Shown: in pieces, positions 8,857 through 18,550 of the stretch | Numbering within the stretch: the stretch's first letter is position 1 | How the letters are laid out: each line of letters opens with the position of its first letter | Program-made: the position numbers and the translations under genes | The notes under the pieces: model-generated | Told to the model about the DNA's origin: nothing | What the model saw: only the letters and a program-made list of their open reading frames with translations | Databases searched by the model: none | From: Allorhizocola rhizosphaerae | GTDB taxonomy: Bacteria; Actinomycetota; Actinomycetes; Mycobacteriales; Micromonosporaceae | Assembly: GCF_003426775.1 (NCBI RefSeq) | Contig: NZ_QJUG01000038.1 | Location: 1-49,263 of the forward strand | DNA length: 49,263 nucleotides | Direction of reading: 5' to 3'

Positions 8857-9857
8857 TGGCCGGGATCACGCTCACCGATGTGCATGCGGCACACGGTGTC
8901 AATGGGGTCAGCCTTTCGGTGGGCGAAGACGAGCTGCTCACCGTCCTCGGCCCGTCCGGCGCGGGCAAGACCACGCTGCTGCGCCTGATCGCGGGGCTCG
9001 CCCCGGTCACCCGCGGCACTATCCACATTGGAGGGCGTGACGTCACCGCGCTTCGCCCGGGGCTGCGCAACGTTTCCATGGTGTTCCAGTCGTACGCGTT
9101 GTTCCCGCACCTGAGCGTCGCCGACAACATCGCGTTCGGGCTCATCGTCAAGGATGTGCCACGCGCCGTGATCCGGGAGCGGGTCGCGGCCGCGGCCGCG
9201 TCGGTCGGGTGCGAACAACTGCTGGCGCGCAAGCCCTCGCAGCTGTCGGGCGGCGAGCGGCAGCGGGTCGCGCTGGCGCGGGCCCTCGTGCGCGAGCCGG
9301 ACGTGTTCCTGCTCGACGAGCCGATGTCCAATCTGGACATCGAGCTGCGGGTCGAGACGCGCGCCGAGATCAAGGCGCTGCACCAGCGCGCCGGCGGCAC
9401 GATGGTGCACGTGACGCACGACCAGACGGAGGCGCTCGTGCTGGGCGACCGGGTGGCGGTGATGCGCGACGGCGCGATCGAACAGATCGGGTCGCCCGAG
9501 GAGATCTGGCGGCAACCGGCGACCACGTTTGTTGCCAGGTTCGTCGGCTCGCCCGCGATGAATCTGCTGCCCGGCGACGGGCCGGTCCGCCCGCGCGACC
9601 TCTTCCCCGAACCGGGCTGGCTCATCGGGTTCCGTGCCGAGGCGGTCCTTTTAGGACACACCGGCGACCCGCTCGGCACGGTCACACGCGTCGATGTCGT
9701 GGGCGAGGACAGCTACGTCTACCTCAGCGTGAGCGGGAGTCCGGTGGTGGCGCGGGTGCGCACCTCCGAAAAACCCCGGATTGGCGCGGCGATCCGGGTC
9801 GGCGTGCGGCGCGAGGACGTGCACCTGTTCGACGCCGCCACGGGCCGCAGAACATGA
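8856..9857 (+). CDS. ABC transporter ATPase of the sugar importer
   Basis: The 333-residue protein carries all nucleotide-binding motifs: Walker A GPSGAGKTT (32-40), signature LSGGERQRV (about 129-137), Walker B VFLLDEP (about 150) and the switch histidine in HVTHDQ (about 186). A C-terminal extension beyond residue 235 looks like a short TOBE-type regulatory domain, as in MalK/MsiK relatives. Many actinomycete sugar importers lack their own ATPase and share MsiK, so a dedicated ATPase is notable. A TTA codon lies at 9651-9653 (AVLLGH). The start shares a base with the preceding stop and the stop overlaps the next ATG, so the operon is tightly coupled. Confidence 0.9.
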   Translation: MAGITLTDVHAAHGVNGVSLSVGEDELLTVLGPSGAGKTTLLRLIAGLAPVTRGTIHIGGRDVTALRPGLRNVSMVFQSYALFPHLSVADNIAFGLIVKDVPRAVIRERVAAAAASVGCEQLLARKPSQLSGGERQRVALARALVREPDVFLLDEPMSNLDIELRVETRAEIKALHQRAGGTMVHVTHDQTEALVLGDRVAVMRDGAIEQIGSPEEIWRQPATTFVARFVGSPAMNLLPGDGPVRPRDLFPEPGWLIGFRAEAVLLGHTGDPLGTVTRVDVVGEDSYVYLSVSGSPVVARVRTSEKPRIGAAIRVGVRREDVHLFDAATGRRT

Positions 9858-10720
9858 AGCGCAGTCCTTGGCTGATGCTGGCGCCCTATGTGTTTGGATT
9901 GGTCGCGCTGGTGCTCGTGCCGTTCGCGGTCACGGTGGTGCTGGCGTTCACCGAATACGACCTCATCAACCCGCCGGTGTGGGTGGGCTGGGCCAACTTC
10001 ACAGAACTGTTCGACGACCCCATCTTCCGCATGGCACTGGGCAATTCGCTGTGGTTCGCGGCCATTGCCGTGCCGCTGCGGTTGCTGATCGCCCTCGGAC
10101 TGGCTCTGCTGCTGCACCGGCGATCGTGGTTTGTCGGGTCCGCGCGCACGGCAGCCGCCCTGCCCGCGGCCGTGCCCGAGATCGCATACGGTCTGCTGTG
10201 GCTGTGGCTGTTCAACCCGGTGCACGGGCCGATCAACCAGCTGCTGGCCGGGCCGTCCGCGCTGCTGGGCCGCACCCCGCCCGCGTGGCTGACGCTGCCC
10301 AACGACGCGCGGGCCGGGATCATCATCATGAGTCTGTTCACGGTCGGCGAGATGTTCGTCATCCTGGTCGCGGCGCGGCAGGCGTTGCCCCGTGACGTTT
10401 ACGAACTGGCCGCGATCGAGGACGCGACCGGGTGGGACATCTTCCGTCGGATCACGTTGCCTCTGATGGCTCCCGCGCTCGGGCTGCTGCTGGTGCGCGA
10501 CACCATCATGAGCTTCCAGCTGTCGTTCACGCCCGCGCTCGTCGTGACCAACGGGGGCCCGCCGCCCTACGCCACCACATATCTCTCGCTTTTCGTGTAC
10601 CGCAACGCTTTCGAGTATCTGCGCTACGGCTTCGCCGCTGCGGCGACGCTCGTGATGCTGGCCCTGACCGTGGTCGCCGTGCTCCTACAGGTACGCCTGC
10701 TGCGCAGAGCGCGCCTGTAG
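9854..10720 (+). CDS. Sugar ABC transporter permease, MalF-type (CUT1)
   Basis: The 288-residue membrane protein begins MKRSPWLMLAPYVFGLVALV at the ATG overlapping the ATPase stop (ATGA at 9854-9857). Although the frame stays open upstream, the coupled ATG fits the family. Six membrane helices are evident, and the EAA loop VYELAAIEDATGWDIFRRIT (about 181-205) matches the ATPase-docking consensus. It is the partner of the permease at 6752. The gene order permease, binding protein, ATPase, permease is unusual, as the two permeases are normally adjacent. It ends 9 bases before the stop of the convergent MltG gene. Confidence 0.9.
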   Translation: MKRSPWLMLAPYVFGLVALVLVPFAVTVVLAFTEYDLINPPVWVGWANFTELFDDPIFRMALGNSLWFAAIAVPLRLLIALGLALLLHRRSWFVGSARTAAALPAAVPEIAYGLLWLWLFNPVHGPINQLLAGPSALLGRTPPAWLTLPNDARAGIIIMSLFTVGEMFVILVAARQALPRDVYELAAIEDATGWDIFRRITLPLMAPALGLLLVRDTIMSFQLSFTPALVVTNGGPPPYATTYLSLFVYRNAFEYLRYGFAAAATLVMLALTVVAVLLQVRLLRRARL

Positions 10721-10729
10721 GACAAGGGC

Positions 10730-11977
10730 TCAGCAGTCGTCGTCGGTGAGCACGCCGTTCTTCACGGCCTCCCGCTTGTCCGCACAGAACCCAGTCTTGG
10801 TGGACGAGAACTTGGTCGTGCCGGCCTGGTCCACCGCCACGAAGAAGATCCAGTCGCCGGCCGGCGGGGCCATCGCGGCCTCGAGCGCCGCCTTGCCCGG
10901 GTTGTTGATGGGCGTGGGCACGAGCCCGACGACATCGCGGTTGTAGGGGTTCCTCGGGTCTTTGAGCTCGGACTCCGTCATCTGGGCGGAGGTCTTGGTC
11001 GGCAGGCCGTTGAGCTCGAACCAGTAGTTGACGGTCACGTCGTATTGCAGGCACTTGCACGCGAGGTGCGGGCTGCCCTTGAACAACCGGTTGTAGGAGA
11101 CCCTGGCCACCTTGCCCAGATCGACCGCGTGGCGCACCTCGGCCTGCGAGAGCGAGGCGATGATCAGCGCCTCCCAGGGCGAGACCTCTTTGCGCTCGGC
11201 CGTGACCCGCTCGACGAACTTTATCTGCGCCGCGACGTCGAGGAACCGCTTCACCATCGCCTTGAGCGCGCCCTCGGCGGTCACCTTCGCGTCGAACTCA
11301 TAGGTGTCGGGGAACAGGAAGCCCTCGATGGACTTCTGCACCGGCTTCTTGTCTTTGCGGGTGAACCACGACTCGGGCACGCCCAGCTTGACCGGGTCCT
11401 GAGCCGCCTTCTTGAAGTCTTCCTCGGGGATCTTGAGCTTCTCGGCGAGGAGCTTGAAGATCGCGAAGCTGCTCAGCCCCTCCCGGATGGTGATCCCCTT
11501 GGCTATGCGGCTCTTGGGATCGAGCAGGAGAAGGACCGCAGCCGCGCCGCTCATCTGCTTGCGCAGCTTGTAGGTGCCGGGCTGGATCGACTTGGCTTCT
11601 GTGTTTTCGGAGAAGGCGGTGGTGAACGCCTTCTCGCTCTTGATGACGTCGGCCGCCACGAGCACCTCGGCCATGTCGGCGCCGTTGGCCCCGGCCGGGA
11701 TGGTGACCTCGACCTCGCCGGTGCCCTCGCCCGCGTAGTCAGGGACGATGAACTTGTCGGCGAGCTTCTGGTAGGCGAAGAAGATGCCGCCGCCTAGGCA
11801 GAGCAGCATGACGAAGGTCAGCACCAGAGCGAGTCCGCTTCGGCCGCGTTTCTTCTTCTTTTTCTTCTTCTTGGCAGGCCCTGACGACGACACTCCGTGG
11901 CGCCGCCGACGCTCCTGGCGCCGGTCGTAAATTTCGCCGGAATTGTCGTAGAAGGGCAGGTCCAGGTCGTTGTTCAT
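10730..11977 (-). CDS. mltG: Endolytic murein transglycosylase, MltG/YceG family
   Basis: This membrane-anchored enzyme of about 415 residues cleaves nascent peptidoglycan strands. It has a cytoplasmic N-terminus with eight consecutive lysines (about 37-44), one membrane helix (LALVLTFVMLLCLGGGIFFA, about 48-67) and an external YceG domain. Family marks include ITIREGLSS, EGFLFPDTYEF, the ASLSQAE segment where the catalytic glutamate is expected, VARVSYNRL, and NPYNRDVVGLVPTPINNPG near the C-terminus. The preferred start is ATG 11977 (MNNDLDLPF), with TAGGCT 8 bases upstream; GTG 11983 is possible. The usual actinobacterial neighbours (ruvX, aroE) are absent, so this may be a second copy away from the aro cluster. 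Confidence 0.88.
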   Translation of the reverse strand: MNNDLDLPFYDNSGEIYDRRQERRRRHGVSSSGPAKKKKKKKKRGRSGLALVLTFVMLLCLGGGIFFAYQKLADKFIVPDYAGEGTGEVEVTIPAGANGADMAEVLVAADVIKSEKAFTTAFSENTEAKSIQPGTYKLRKQMSGAAAVLLLLDPKSRIAKGITIREGLSSFAIFKLLAEKLKIPEEDFKKAAQDPVKLGVPESWFTRKDKKPVQKSIEGFLFPDTYEFDAKVTAEGALKAMVKRFLDVAAQIKFVERVTAERKEVSPWEALIIASLSQAEVRHAVDLGKVARVSYNRLFKGSPHLACKCLQYDVTVNYWFELNGLPTKTSAQMTESELKDPRNPYNRDVVGLVPTPINNPGKAALEAAMAPPAGDWIFFVAVDQAGTTKFSSTKTGFCADKREAVKNGVLTDDDC

Positions 11978-12011
11978 CGGCACCGAGCCTAACGGCAGTG
12001 GGCGGAAATGC

Positions 12012-12899
12012 CTAGCTGAGAGAGGCCGCGATGCCGTCCAGGATGTCGTGTTCCGACACGATGACCTCGGAAAATCCGGTCTGGCGGAGGATTTCGCGGA
12101 GCACGAGCGAGCCCGCGACGATGACGTCCACCCTGCCGGGATGGATTACCGGGATCGCGGCCCGCCCGGCATGGTCCAATGTGGACAACTGCGCCGTGAC
12201 CTCCTCAACCGCGGTGGATGTCAGCACACTGTGATGCACCCGCTCCGGATCGTATTCGGGTAGGCCGAGCGCGATGGCCGCCACCGTCGTGACCGAGCCC
12301 GCAAGGCCGACCAGCCGATGCGCGTTGCCATCCACATGGGACAGTCCGCGCCGCACGCCGGCAGCTATGTCCTCGGTGGCCGCGCTCAGCTCGGCCTCGG
12401 TCGGCGGATCGCTGTGCAGGTGGCGCTCGGTCATACGGACGCAGCCGATGTCGACGCTGATCGACCGGTCGGCGTCGCGCACGAACTCGGTCGAACCGCC
12501 GCCGATGTCGACCACGAGGTAGTCGTCGGGCGGGAGCCCGGCCACCGCGCCGGAGAACGACAGCGCGGCCTCCTCCCGCCCGCTGATCACCTCGGCGGGA
12601 TGGCCGAGCGTCGCGCGGACCATGTCGTGAAAGTCGCCGGCGTTGGCGGCATCGCGCGTGGCGCTGGTGGCGACCATGCGCACCTTCGTTATGGCGTGCT
12701 CGTCGATGAGCCGGGCATATTCGGACAGTGCGGCGCGGGTTCGCTCGATCGCCGCGGGATCGAGCCGCCCGGTGCGGTCCACGCCCTGCCCGAGCCGGAC
12801 GATGCGCATCAGGCGCGCGATGTCGCGCTTGCCGTCCGTGATGAGCAGGCGGATGGAGTTCGTGCCACAGTCGATCGCCGCAACTGGTCCGTCGGTCAC
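12012..12899 (-). CDS. Ppx/GppA family exopolyphosphatase
   Basis: The 295-residue protein has the ASKHA-fold phosphate-binding motifs of the family: AAIDCGTNSIRLLI at the N-terminus and VVDIGGGSTEF in the second half of the N-terminal lobe. The length matches the short actinobacterial form, which hydrolyses polyphosphate and/or pppGpp, so a role in stringent or phosphate signalling is likely. The GTG start at 12899 lies 7 bases after TACTGT, consistent with a leaderless mRNA. The divergent gene starts only 33 bases away. The order ppx then mltG on this strand, 34 bases apart, could form a short operon. Confidence 0.9.
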   Translation of the reverse strand: MTDGPVAAIDCGTNSIRLLITDGKRDIARLMRIVRLGQGVDRTGRLDPAAIERTRAALSEYARLIDEHAITKVRMVATSATRDAANAGDFHDMVRATLGHPAEVISGREEAALSFSGAVAGLPPDDYLVVDIGGGSTEFVRDADRSISVDIGCVRMTERHLHSDPPTEAELSAATEDIAAGVRRGLSHVDGNAHRLVGLAGSVTTVAAIALGLPEYDPERVHHSVLTSTAVEEVTAQLSTLDHAGRAAIPVIHPGRVDVIVAGSLVLREILRQTGFSEVIVSEHDILDGIAASLS

Positions 12900-12932
12900 G
12901 ACTCACACAGTAGTGTCTGACAGAATCTCGCC
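12900..12932. promoter_or_regulatory. Compact divergent promoter of ppx and the LppU-like gene
   Basis: Only 33 bases separate the two start codons. On the minus strand TACTGT (12907-12912) is followed by 7 bases and the GTG of ppx. On the plus strand CAGAAT (12921-12926) is followed by 6 bases and the GTG at 12933. Both match the actinobacterial -10 pattern (second base A, last base T) at leaderless spacing, so two back-to-back promoters share this DNA. Confidence 0.5.
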
Positions 12933-13286
12933 GTGAAACTGCGCATCGGCGTCGAGATCGCGTTGGTGGTGGTGGGCGTGTTGGTGGTGGGCGCCGTCGC
13001 GGCGTACCTCAAATTCGGGTTTGTCGAGGGGGAAACCGCGAAGCCCGCGGTCGGCAGCTGTGTGGGGCCCAACCCGGAGGCTGAGACAATGAAGCTTGTC
13101 GATTGCGCGGCACCCGGGGCCGCGCATAAAGTGGTCGGCGTGGTGGAGGGGAAGACCCGGGCGGAGGTCAACCAGGTGTGCCAGGAATTCGGCGCCGCAG
13201 ACAGCTTCCTGTTCCTGTGGGAGGGCGCGGACACGCCCGCGACCAGGGGACAGGTGTTGTGCCTGGCGAAGATCCCAAAGTCGTAA
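12933..13286 (+). CDS. Membrane-anchored exported protein, LppU/SCO3897-like
   Basis: The 117-residue protein has one N-terminal membrane segment (LVVVGVLVVGAVAAYL, about 11-26) and a small external domain with four cysteines. The pattern VGSCV, then VDCAAPGAAHKVVGVVEG, a Cys in NQVCQEF and a final Cys in VLCLAK matches the small LppU/SCO3897-like domain, which is common in actinobacteria and whose function is not known. Two disulfides are likely outside the cell. It probably uses a leaderless GTG start and is divergent from ppx, with a gap of 110 bases before the hydrolase gene. Confidence 0.65.
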   Translation: MKLRIGVEIALVVVGVLVVGAVAAYLKFGFVEGETAKPAVGSCVGPNPEAETMKLVDCAAPGAAHKVVGVVEGKTRAEVNQVCQEFGAADSFLFLWEGADTPATRGQVLCLAKIPKS

Positions 13287-13396
13287 CCAACGCCACGCCG
13301 CTTTGGCTTTCCTCGGCGCGGATTGGTGTGGTTGGCTACCCGGAACGCCATCACTGTGCGACCAGCCAACGATGACTGACCGTCAGGAGGACCAGC

Positions 13397-14080
13397 GTGG
13401 GTGAGCTCGTGAGCTACGCCAGCAACGGCGGGACCAGCCAGGGATACCTCGCACTGCCCCGCACCGGCAGCGGGCCGGCCGTGATCGTGATCCAGGAGTG
13501 GTGGGGGCTCGTGCCCCACATCAAAGGCATCGTGGATCGCTATGCCGAGGCCGGGTTCGTCGCCCTGGCCCCCGATCTCTATCACGGCGTCGCCACCACG
13601 GAGCCGGACCAGGCCGGCAAGCTCATGATGGGCCTGGCCATGGATCAGGCGGCCAAGGACATCGCCGGTGCCGCCGACTATCTCGCCGCCCGCGAGGAGA
13701 CCAGCGGCAAGATCGGAGTGGTTGGCTTCTGCATGGGCGGCAGCCTCGCCCTGTGGTCCGCCACGCTGAGCCCGCGCATCGTCGCGGCCGTCGGGTTCTA
13801 CCCGGCCGTGCCCTGGGAGCGGATGTCGCCCGAGTGGGGGAACTACGACGGCAAGATCGGCGTGATCCACTGCTGCGAGGAAGACGGTCTGGCGGGCGTT
13901 CACCCGGGAGTGCAGCAGGCGTCGCGGGGCATCGCCGACGCCGGCGGCAAGGTCGTCACCTACGACTATCCCGGCACCAAGCACGCGTTCTTCAACGACG
14001 ACCGGCCCGAGGTCTACGACGCCGACGCTAGTGTCAAGGCGTGGGCACGCACGCTGGAAGTCTTCCGCACTCATCTGTGA
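13397..14080 (+). CDS. Dienelactone hydrolase family protein
   Basis: The 227-residue alpha/beta hydrolase has a cysteine nucleophile in GFCMGG (Cys112), a late acid, and the catalytic histidine in KHAFFND. The oxyanion-region motif IQEWWGL near the N-terminus is also typical. Members hydrolyse dienelactones from chloroaromatic degradation, but many actinobacterial copies act on unknown esters. The GTG start has a very strong ribosome site (AGGAGG, 13385-13390). Its stop overlaps the GTG of the uracil-DNA glycosylase gene, so the two are translated together even though no functional link is obvious. Confidence 0.9.
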   Translation: MGELVSYASNGGTSQGYLALPRTGSGPAVIVIQEWWGLVPHIKGIVDRYAEAGFVALAPDLYHGVATTEPDQAGKLMMGLAMDQAAKDIAGAADYLAAREETSGKIGVVGFCMGGSLALWSATLSPRIVAAVGFYPAVPWERMSPEWGNYDGKIGVIHCCEEDGLAGVHPGVQQASRGIADAGGKVVTYDYPGTKHAFFNDDRPEVYDADASVKAWARTLEVFRTHL

Positions 14081-14763
14081 CCGAGCTTGCGGATCTCGAC
14101 GCCGAGATCTCGGAGTGCCGGGCCTGCCCGAGGCTCGTGGCCTGGCGGGAACAGGTGGCGCGGGAAAAGCGGGCCGCCTTTCGCGACCAGGAATACTGGG
14201 GCCGGCCCGTGCCCGGGTTCGGCGACGAAAAGGCGCGCATCCTAATCCTCGGGCTCGCGCCGGCCGCGCACGGCGGCAACCGCACCGGGCGCATCTTCAC
14301 CGGCGACCGCAGCGGCGACGTGCTTTTCGCCTCGCTGCACCGGGTCGGCCTGGCCAACCAGGCGCTGAGCGTGTCCATTGACGACGGTCTGCGGGTGACG
14401 GGCGTGCGGCTCGCGGCGTCGGTGCGGTGCGCGCCGCCCGACAACAAGCCGACCCCGCAGGAGCGCGAGACCTGCTCGTTCTGGCTGGAGCAGGAGGTGG
14501 CCCTGTTGCGGCCCACCGTGCGGGTGGTCGTGGCGCTGGGCGCGTTCGCGTGGGCGGCGTGGTGGCCGGTCGCGGCCCGGGTCTATGGCGTCGCCCCGCC
14601 CCGCCCGCGGCCCGCCTTCGGGCACGGTGCCCTGTGGACCGGGACCGACCTGCCCGCGCTGCTCGGCTCGTACCACGTCTCCCAGCAGAACACCTTCACC
14701 GGCCGGCTCACCCCGGACATGCTCGATGCGATCTTCATGGAGGCCAAGCGGTTGGCGCGGTAG
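14077..14763 (+). CDS. Uracil-DNA glycosylase, family 5 (UdgB-like)
   Basis: From the GTG that overlaps the previous stop (14077) the protein has 228 residues. Motif A reads [14 protein letters not shown] and motif B reads [13 protein letters not shown], both diagnostic of family 5. Four cysteines, CRAC near residues 14-17 plus a pair around [17 protein letters not shown], fit the 4Fe-4S cluster of the family. The enzyme removes uracil, and often other deaminated bases, from DNA, which matters in a high-GC genome prone to cytosine deamination. The frame is open upstream to GTG 14041, but the coupled start is preferred because CRACPRL then lies at its usual distance. Confidence 0.88.
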   Translation: MTELADLDAEISECRACPRLVAWREQVAREKRAAFRDQEYWGRPVPGFGDEKARILILGLAPAAHGGNRTGRIFTGDRSGDVLFASLHRVGLANQALSVSIDDGLRVTGVRLAASVRCAPPDNKPTPQERETCSFWLEQEVALLRPTVRVVVALGAFAWAAWWPVAARVYGVAPPRPRPAFGHGALWTGTDLPALLGSYHVSQQNTFTGRLTPDMLDAIFMEAKRLAR

Positions 14764-14877
14764 ACACGGGGTATCAGCGCCTGGCCGCGGGCGTCTCGCC
14801 TCGGCCTCCCGCCGGCCGTGGCCTGCCGCCGGGGCCGCGCGGACTCCTCTCGCGCCCGCCAGGCCTCCTGCGACCCT

Positions 14878-14890
14878 TATGCTTTGCGTG
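14878..14890 (+). promoter_or_regulatory. Leaderless promoter of the DUF4129 operon
   Basis: TATGCT at 14878-14883 is followed by 6 bases and then the GTG at 14890. This spacing puts the transcription start on the first base of the start codon. No ribosome site precedes the codon, and no convincing -35 box is visible. Confidence 0.5.
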
Positions 14891-15573
14891 TGTTGCGTCG
14901 CTGGTGGCCATTTCTGGCCGTGGCCGCGCTCCTGGCCGCCGCAGGAGCCACCACGTCGATGGCGCAGCTTCCCCTGTTCGAGGCCAAGCTGGGCATCGGT
15001 GAGCCCGGCAAGCCGCCTGAGAGCGGAGGGCGGGCGAGCCTGCAGCCCAGGCCCGACAGCGGATCCGATCTGGAGGTCCCGGGGTGGTTGGTGTTCGCCG
15101 TGCTCGGGTTGATCCTGGCCGCGGTCGTGGTGATCGTCGCCGTGGCGATCGCGTCCAACCTGAAGCTCGGGTCGCGCTTCCGGCGGCGGGCGATCCGCAA
15201 GCCGCCCGTGCAGGCGCCCCCGTCCTCAGTGGACGCCGAGGTCGTCGCGGCCCTCGACGCCGGCCTGCTCGAACTCGATGAGGCCGATTCCGACCCGCGC
15301 CGGGCGGTCATCGCCTGCTGGGTCCGGCTTGAGCGCGCCGCGGCGGCTGCGGGCACGCCCCGGCTGCCCGGCGACACCGCGACCGACCTGGTGTTGCGGC
15401 TGCTCACCGGCCATCGGCTCAGCGGCACCGTGCTCACTGGATTTGCCGACGTCTATCGTGTGGCCCGGTACGCGACGCGCCATCGGGTCGATGAGGGCAT
15501 GCGCGAGCAGGCTCGCACCGCGCTGTGGCGGTTGCGCAGCGAGCTGACGGAGATGGAGGTTGTGCATGAGTGA
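14890..15573 (+). CDS. DUF4129 membrane protein
   Basis: The 227-residue protein has an N-terminal hydrophobic segment (PFLAVAALLAAAGATTSMA), an external proline-rich linker, a membrane helix (WLVFAVLGLILAAVVVIVAV) and a cytoplasmic DUF4129 domain. Typical marks of that domain are the cluster ACWVRLERAAAAAGTPR and a late helix with ADVYRVARYA. In related genomes such proteins are encoded with MoxR ATPases and DUF58 proteins, as here. The GTG at 14890 is chosen over the upstream in-frame GTG 14818 because the extra 24 residues are not membrane- or signal-like and a -10 box sits just before it. The stop overlaps the next gene by 8 bases. Confidence 0.75.
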   Translation: MLRRWWPFLAVAALLAAAGATTSMAQLPLFEAKLGIGEPGKPPESGGRASLQPRPDSGSDLEVPGWLVFAVLGLILAAVVVIVAVAIASNLKLGSRFRRRAIRKPPVQAPPSSVDAEVVAALDAGLLELDEADSDPRRAVIACWVRLERAAAAAGTPRLPGDTATDLVLRLLTGHRLSGTVLTGFADVYRVARYATRHRVDEGMREQARTALWRLRSELTEMEVVHE

Positions 15574-16134
15574 GCGCACATCCATCGATGATCTGTTCAA
15601 CAGCGATCCCGACCCCGATGCCCCGCGTGGCCCAGGGCCGGGGCGGCCGCGTTACATCCGCTGGCTGAGCCTGCTCGCGACCTCCTCGGTGCTGGCCGTG
15701 CTGGCCTTCGTCGGGCTGCGGATGGCCGAGTTGACCGCGCCGCTGCCGTTCCTGTTCGCCGCGTCCATGGCCGTGATCGCGGTGTGGCGCATGGGCGCCG
15801 CCCTGCGGCCACCGCTTGCCTCCCGCCAGGCCGGGCGTTACCACGCGGACAAGACGAGCGCCCCCGACGGCGTGGCTCAGGCCATCGCCCGCTGGGACAC
15901 GATGATGGATTGGAGCCACACCGATGCCGCGCGCTTCAACCGCAAGGTGCTGCCGCGCATCGCCGAGGTCGTCGACGAGCGCCTGCGTCAGCGCCACGGC
16001 ATCACCCGGGCCGGCGATCCGCAGCGCGCCCGCGCCATCCTCGGCGATCCACTGTGGACCTTCGTGACGACGCCGAGCCGTCGGCCGCCCCAACCCCGCG
16101 AGTTAGATCAGATCGTCACCGCGCTGGAGAAGCT

Positions 16135-16138
<4 letters not shown>
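15566..16138 (+). CDS. Small membrane protein of the MoxR/DUF58 block
   Basis: The protein has 190 residues from ATG 15566, with GGAGG at 15555-15559. After an acidic, proline-rich N-terminus there are two membrane helices (about 35-53 and 58-76) and a C-terminal cytoplasmic domain. I do not recognise a named family. Genes of this size sit between the DUF4129 and MoxR genes in many actinobacteria, so it is probably a fixed part of the complex. Its stop overlaps the MoxR start (ATGA at 16135-16138). Confidence 0.7.
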
Positions 16139-17163
<1,025 letters not shown>

Positions 17164-17197
17164 CACCCGCCGTCGGTCCGATGCGCCGGGGGCCGGT

Positions 17198-18550
17198 GTG
17201 GGATTGAGGCCTGCCGTGCCGCCGGCCGACGCCGTGCAGGCGGTGGAGGAGGAGCAGTGGGTGCCGACCCGCGCTTTCGGGCGGGCCGTGCTCATCTGCG
17301 GGCTGGTGTTGCTGATCGCGGTCCTGCTCGGCCGGGCCGACCTCGTGGTGCTGGCGGCCCCGCTCGCGCTGAGTGTCGCGTTTGGACTGGGGCGGCGCCC
17401 TTCGGGGACACCGGGTCTGCGACTGTCGACCGTCGAGACCCTGCCCGTGGAGGGCGGCGACATGGGCGCGACGGTCGAGGTCGAAAACCGCGATCGGGTG
17501 GGTTATGACCTGACTGTCTTGCAGGTACAACATTCTCCCTGGCTGAAACTGGCCGACGGCGACCGTCCACATGCGACATCGGTGGCGCGCGGGATGGCCA
17601 CCGCGGTGGAGCTGAGCGGGCCGGCGATCCGGTGGGGCAGGCAGACGCTCGGCCCGGCATCGGCCTATGCGGTGGCGGCCGACGGCCTGCTGCGCAGCAA
17701 AGCGGTCGTGACCGGGGCACTCGGCGTGCGGGTCTACCCGATGACCGACCCGTTCGAGGCCGACGAGGCGATGCCGCGCGCGGCCGGGCTCGTTGGCCAG
17801 CACCGCTCCCGGCGGCCCGGTCAAGGAGGCGAGCTCGCGGGCGTGCGCCAGTTCGCGCCCGGCGACCGGCTGCGCCGCATCGATTGGCGCGTGTCGCTGC
17901 GGACGGAGCGGTTGCACGTGGCGGCCACACTGTCCGATCGCGACGCCGAGGTGGTGATCCTGATCGATTTGCTGGCGGACGCCGGGCGGTCGGAGGGGAT
18001 CACGGGCGCGGCGTCGGTGCTCGACCGGGCGGTGCGGGCGAGCGCGGCGATCGCGGAGCATTACCTGCATTTGGGCGACCGGGTTTCGCTGATCGAGTAC
18101 GGAGCCTTTGCGCGCAAACTGCGCCCGGCCAGCGGCCGGCGGCAATACCTGACCGTGCTGGAGTGGCTGCTCGACGTGGACCCGTCGCCGGTGGCGCGCG
18201 AGCGGGCCGGGGCGCAACTGGCCGCCGGCATCTCGGCCGACGCGCTGGTGGTCGTGCTCACGCCGTTGCTTGACGCGCGATCGGCGGGCATGCTCGCCGG
18301 GCTGGCCCGGGCGGGCCGGTTTGTCGTTGCGGTGGATACGCTTCCGCCCGAAGTCGAGCCGCCCAAGGCATCGAGCAACTTTGGTGATGTCGCGTTTAGA
18401 CTGTGGCGTTTGGAGCGCGAGAACACGATCGGCCAGCTGCGGGAGCACGGCGTGCCGGTGGTCGCGTGGGCGGGTGCGGGCAGCCTCGACGCGGTCCTGC
18501 GCGATGTGGCCCGCATGGCGACGGCGCCGAAGGTGGGTGCACGGCGATGA
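17198..18550 (+). CDS. DUF58 (VWA-like) protein, partner of MoxR
   Basis: The 450-residue protein has two N-terminal membrane helices (about 28-65), a beta-rich middle part and the DUF58 signature VRQFAPGDRLRRIDWRVS near residue 220. A VWA-like core follows (VVILIDLLADAG, about 248-260), although the full MIDAS set is not obvious. Such proteins work with MoxR ATPases. GTG 17198 is chosen because GGGGG lies about 9 bases upstream; GTG 17216 is also possible. The stop overlaps the start of the next gene (18547). Confidence 0.88.
   Translation: MGLRPAVPPADAVQAVEEEQWVPTRAFGRAVLICGLVLLIAVLLGRADLVVLAAPLALSVAFGLGRRPSGTPGLRLSTVETLPVEGGDMGATVEVENRDRVGYDLTVLQVQHSPWLKLADGDRPHATSVARGMATAVELSGPAIRWGRQTLGPASAYAVAADGLLRSKAVVTGALGVRVYPMTDPFEADEAMPRAAGLVGQHRSRRPGQGGELAGVRQFAPGDRLRRIDWRVSLRTERLHVAATLSDRDAEVVILIDLLADAGRSEGITGAASVLDRAVRASAAIAEHYLHLGDRVSLIEYGAFARKLRPASGRRQYLTVLEWLLDVDPSPVARERAGAQLAAGISADALVVVLTPLLDARSAGMLAGLARAGRFVVAVDTLPPEVEPPKASSNFGDVAFRLWRLERENTIGQLREHGVPVVAWAGAGSLDAVLRDVARMATAPKVGARR

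Noticed and set aside
15784-16134. Longer MoxR protein starting at 15784.
   Set aside because: The extension overlaps the previous gene in another frame and is Arg-rich; ATG 16135 overlaps the previous stop in the usual ATGA manner.
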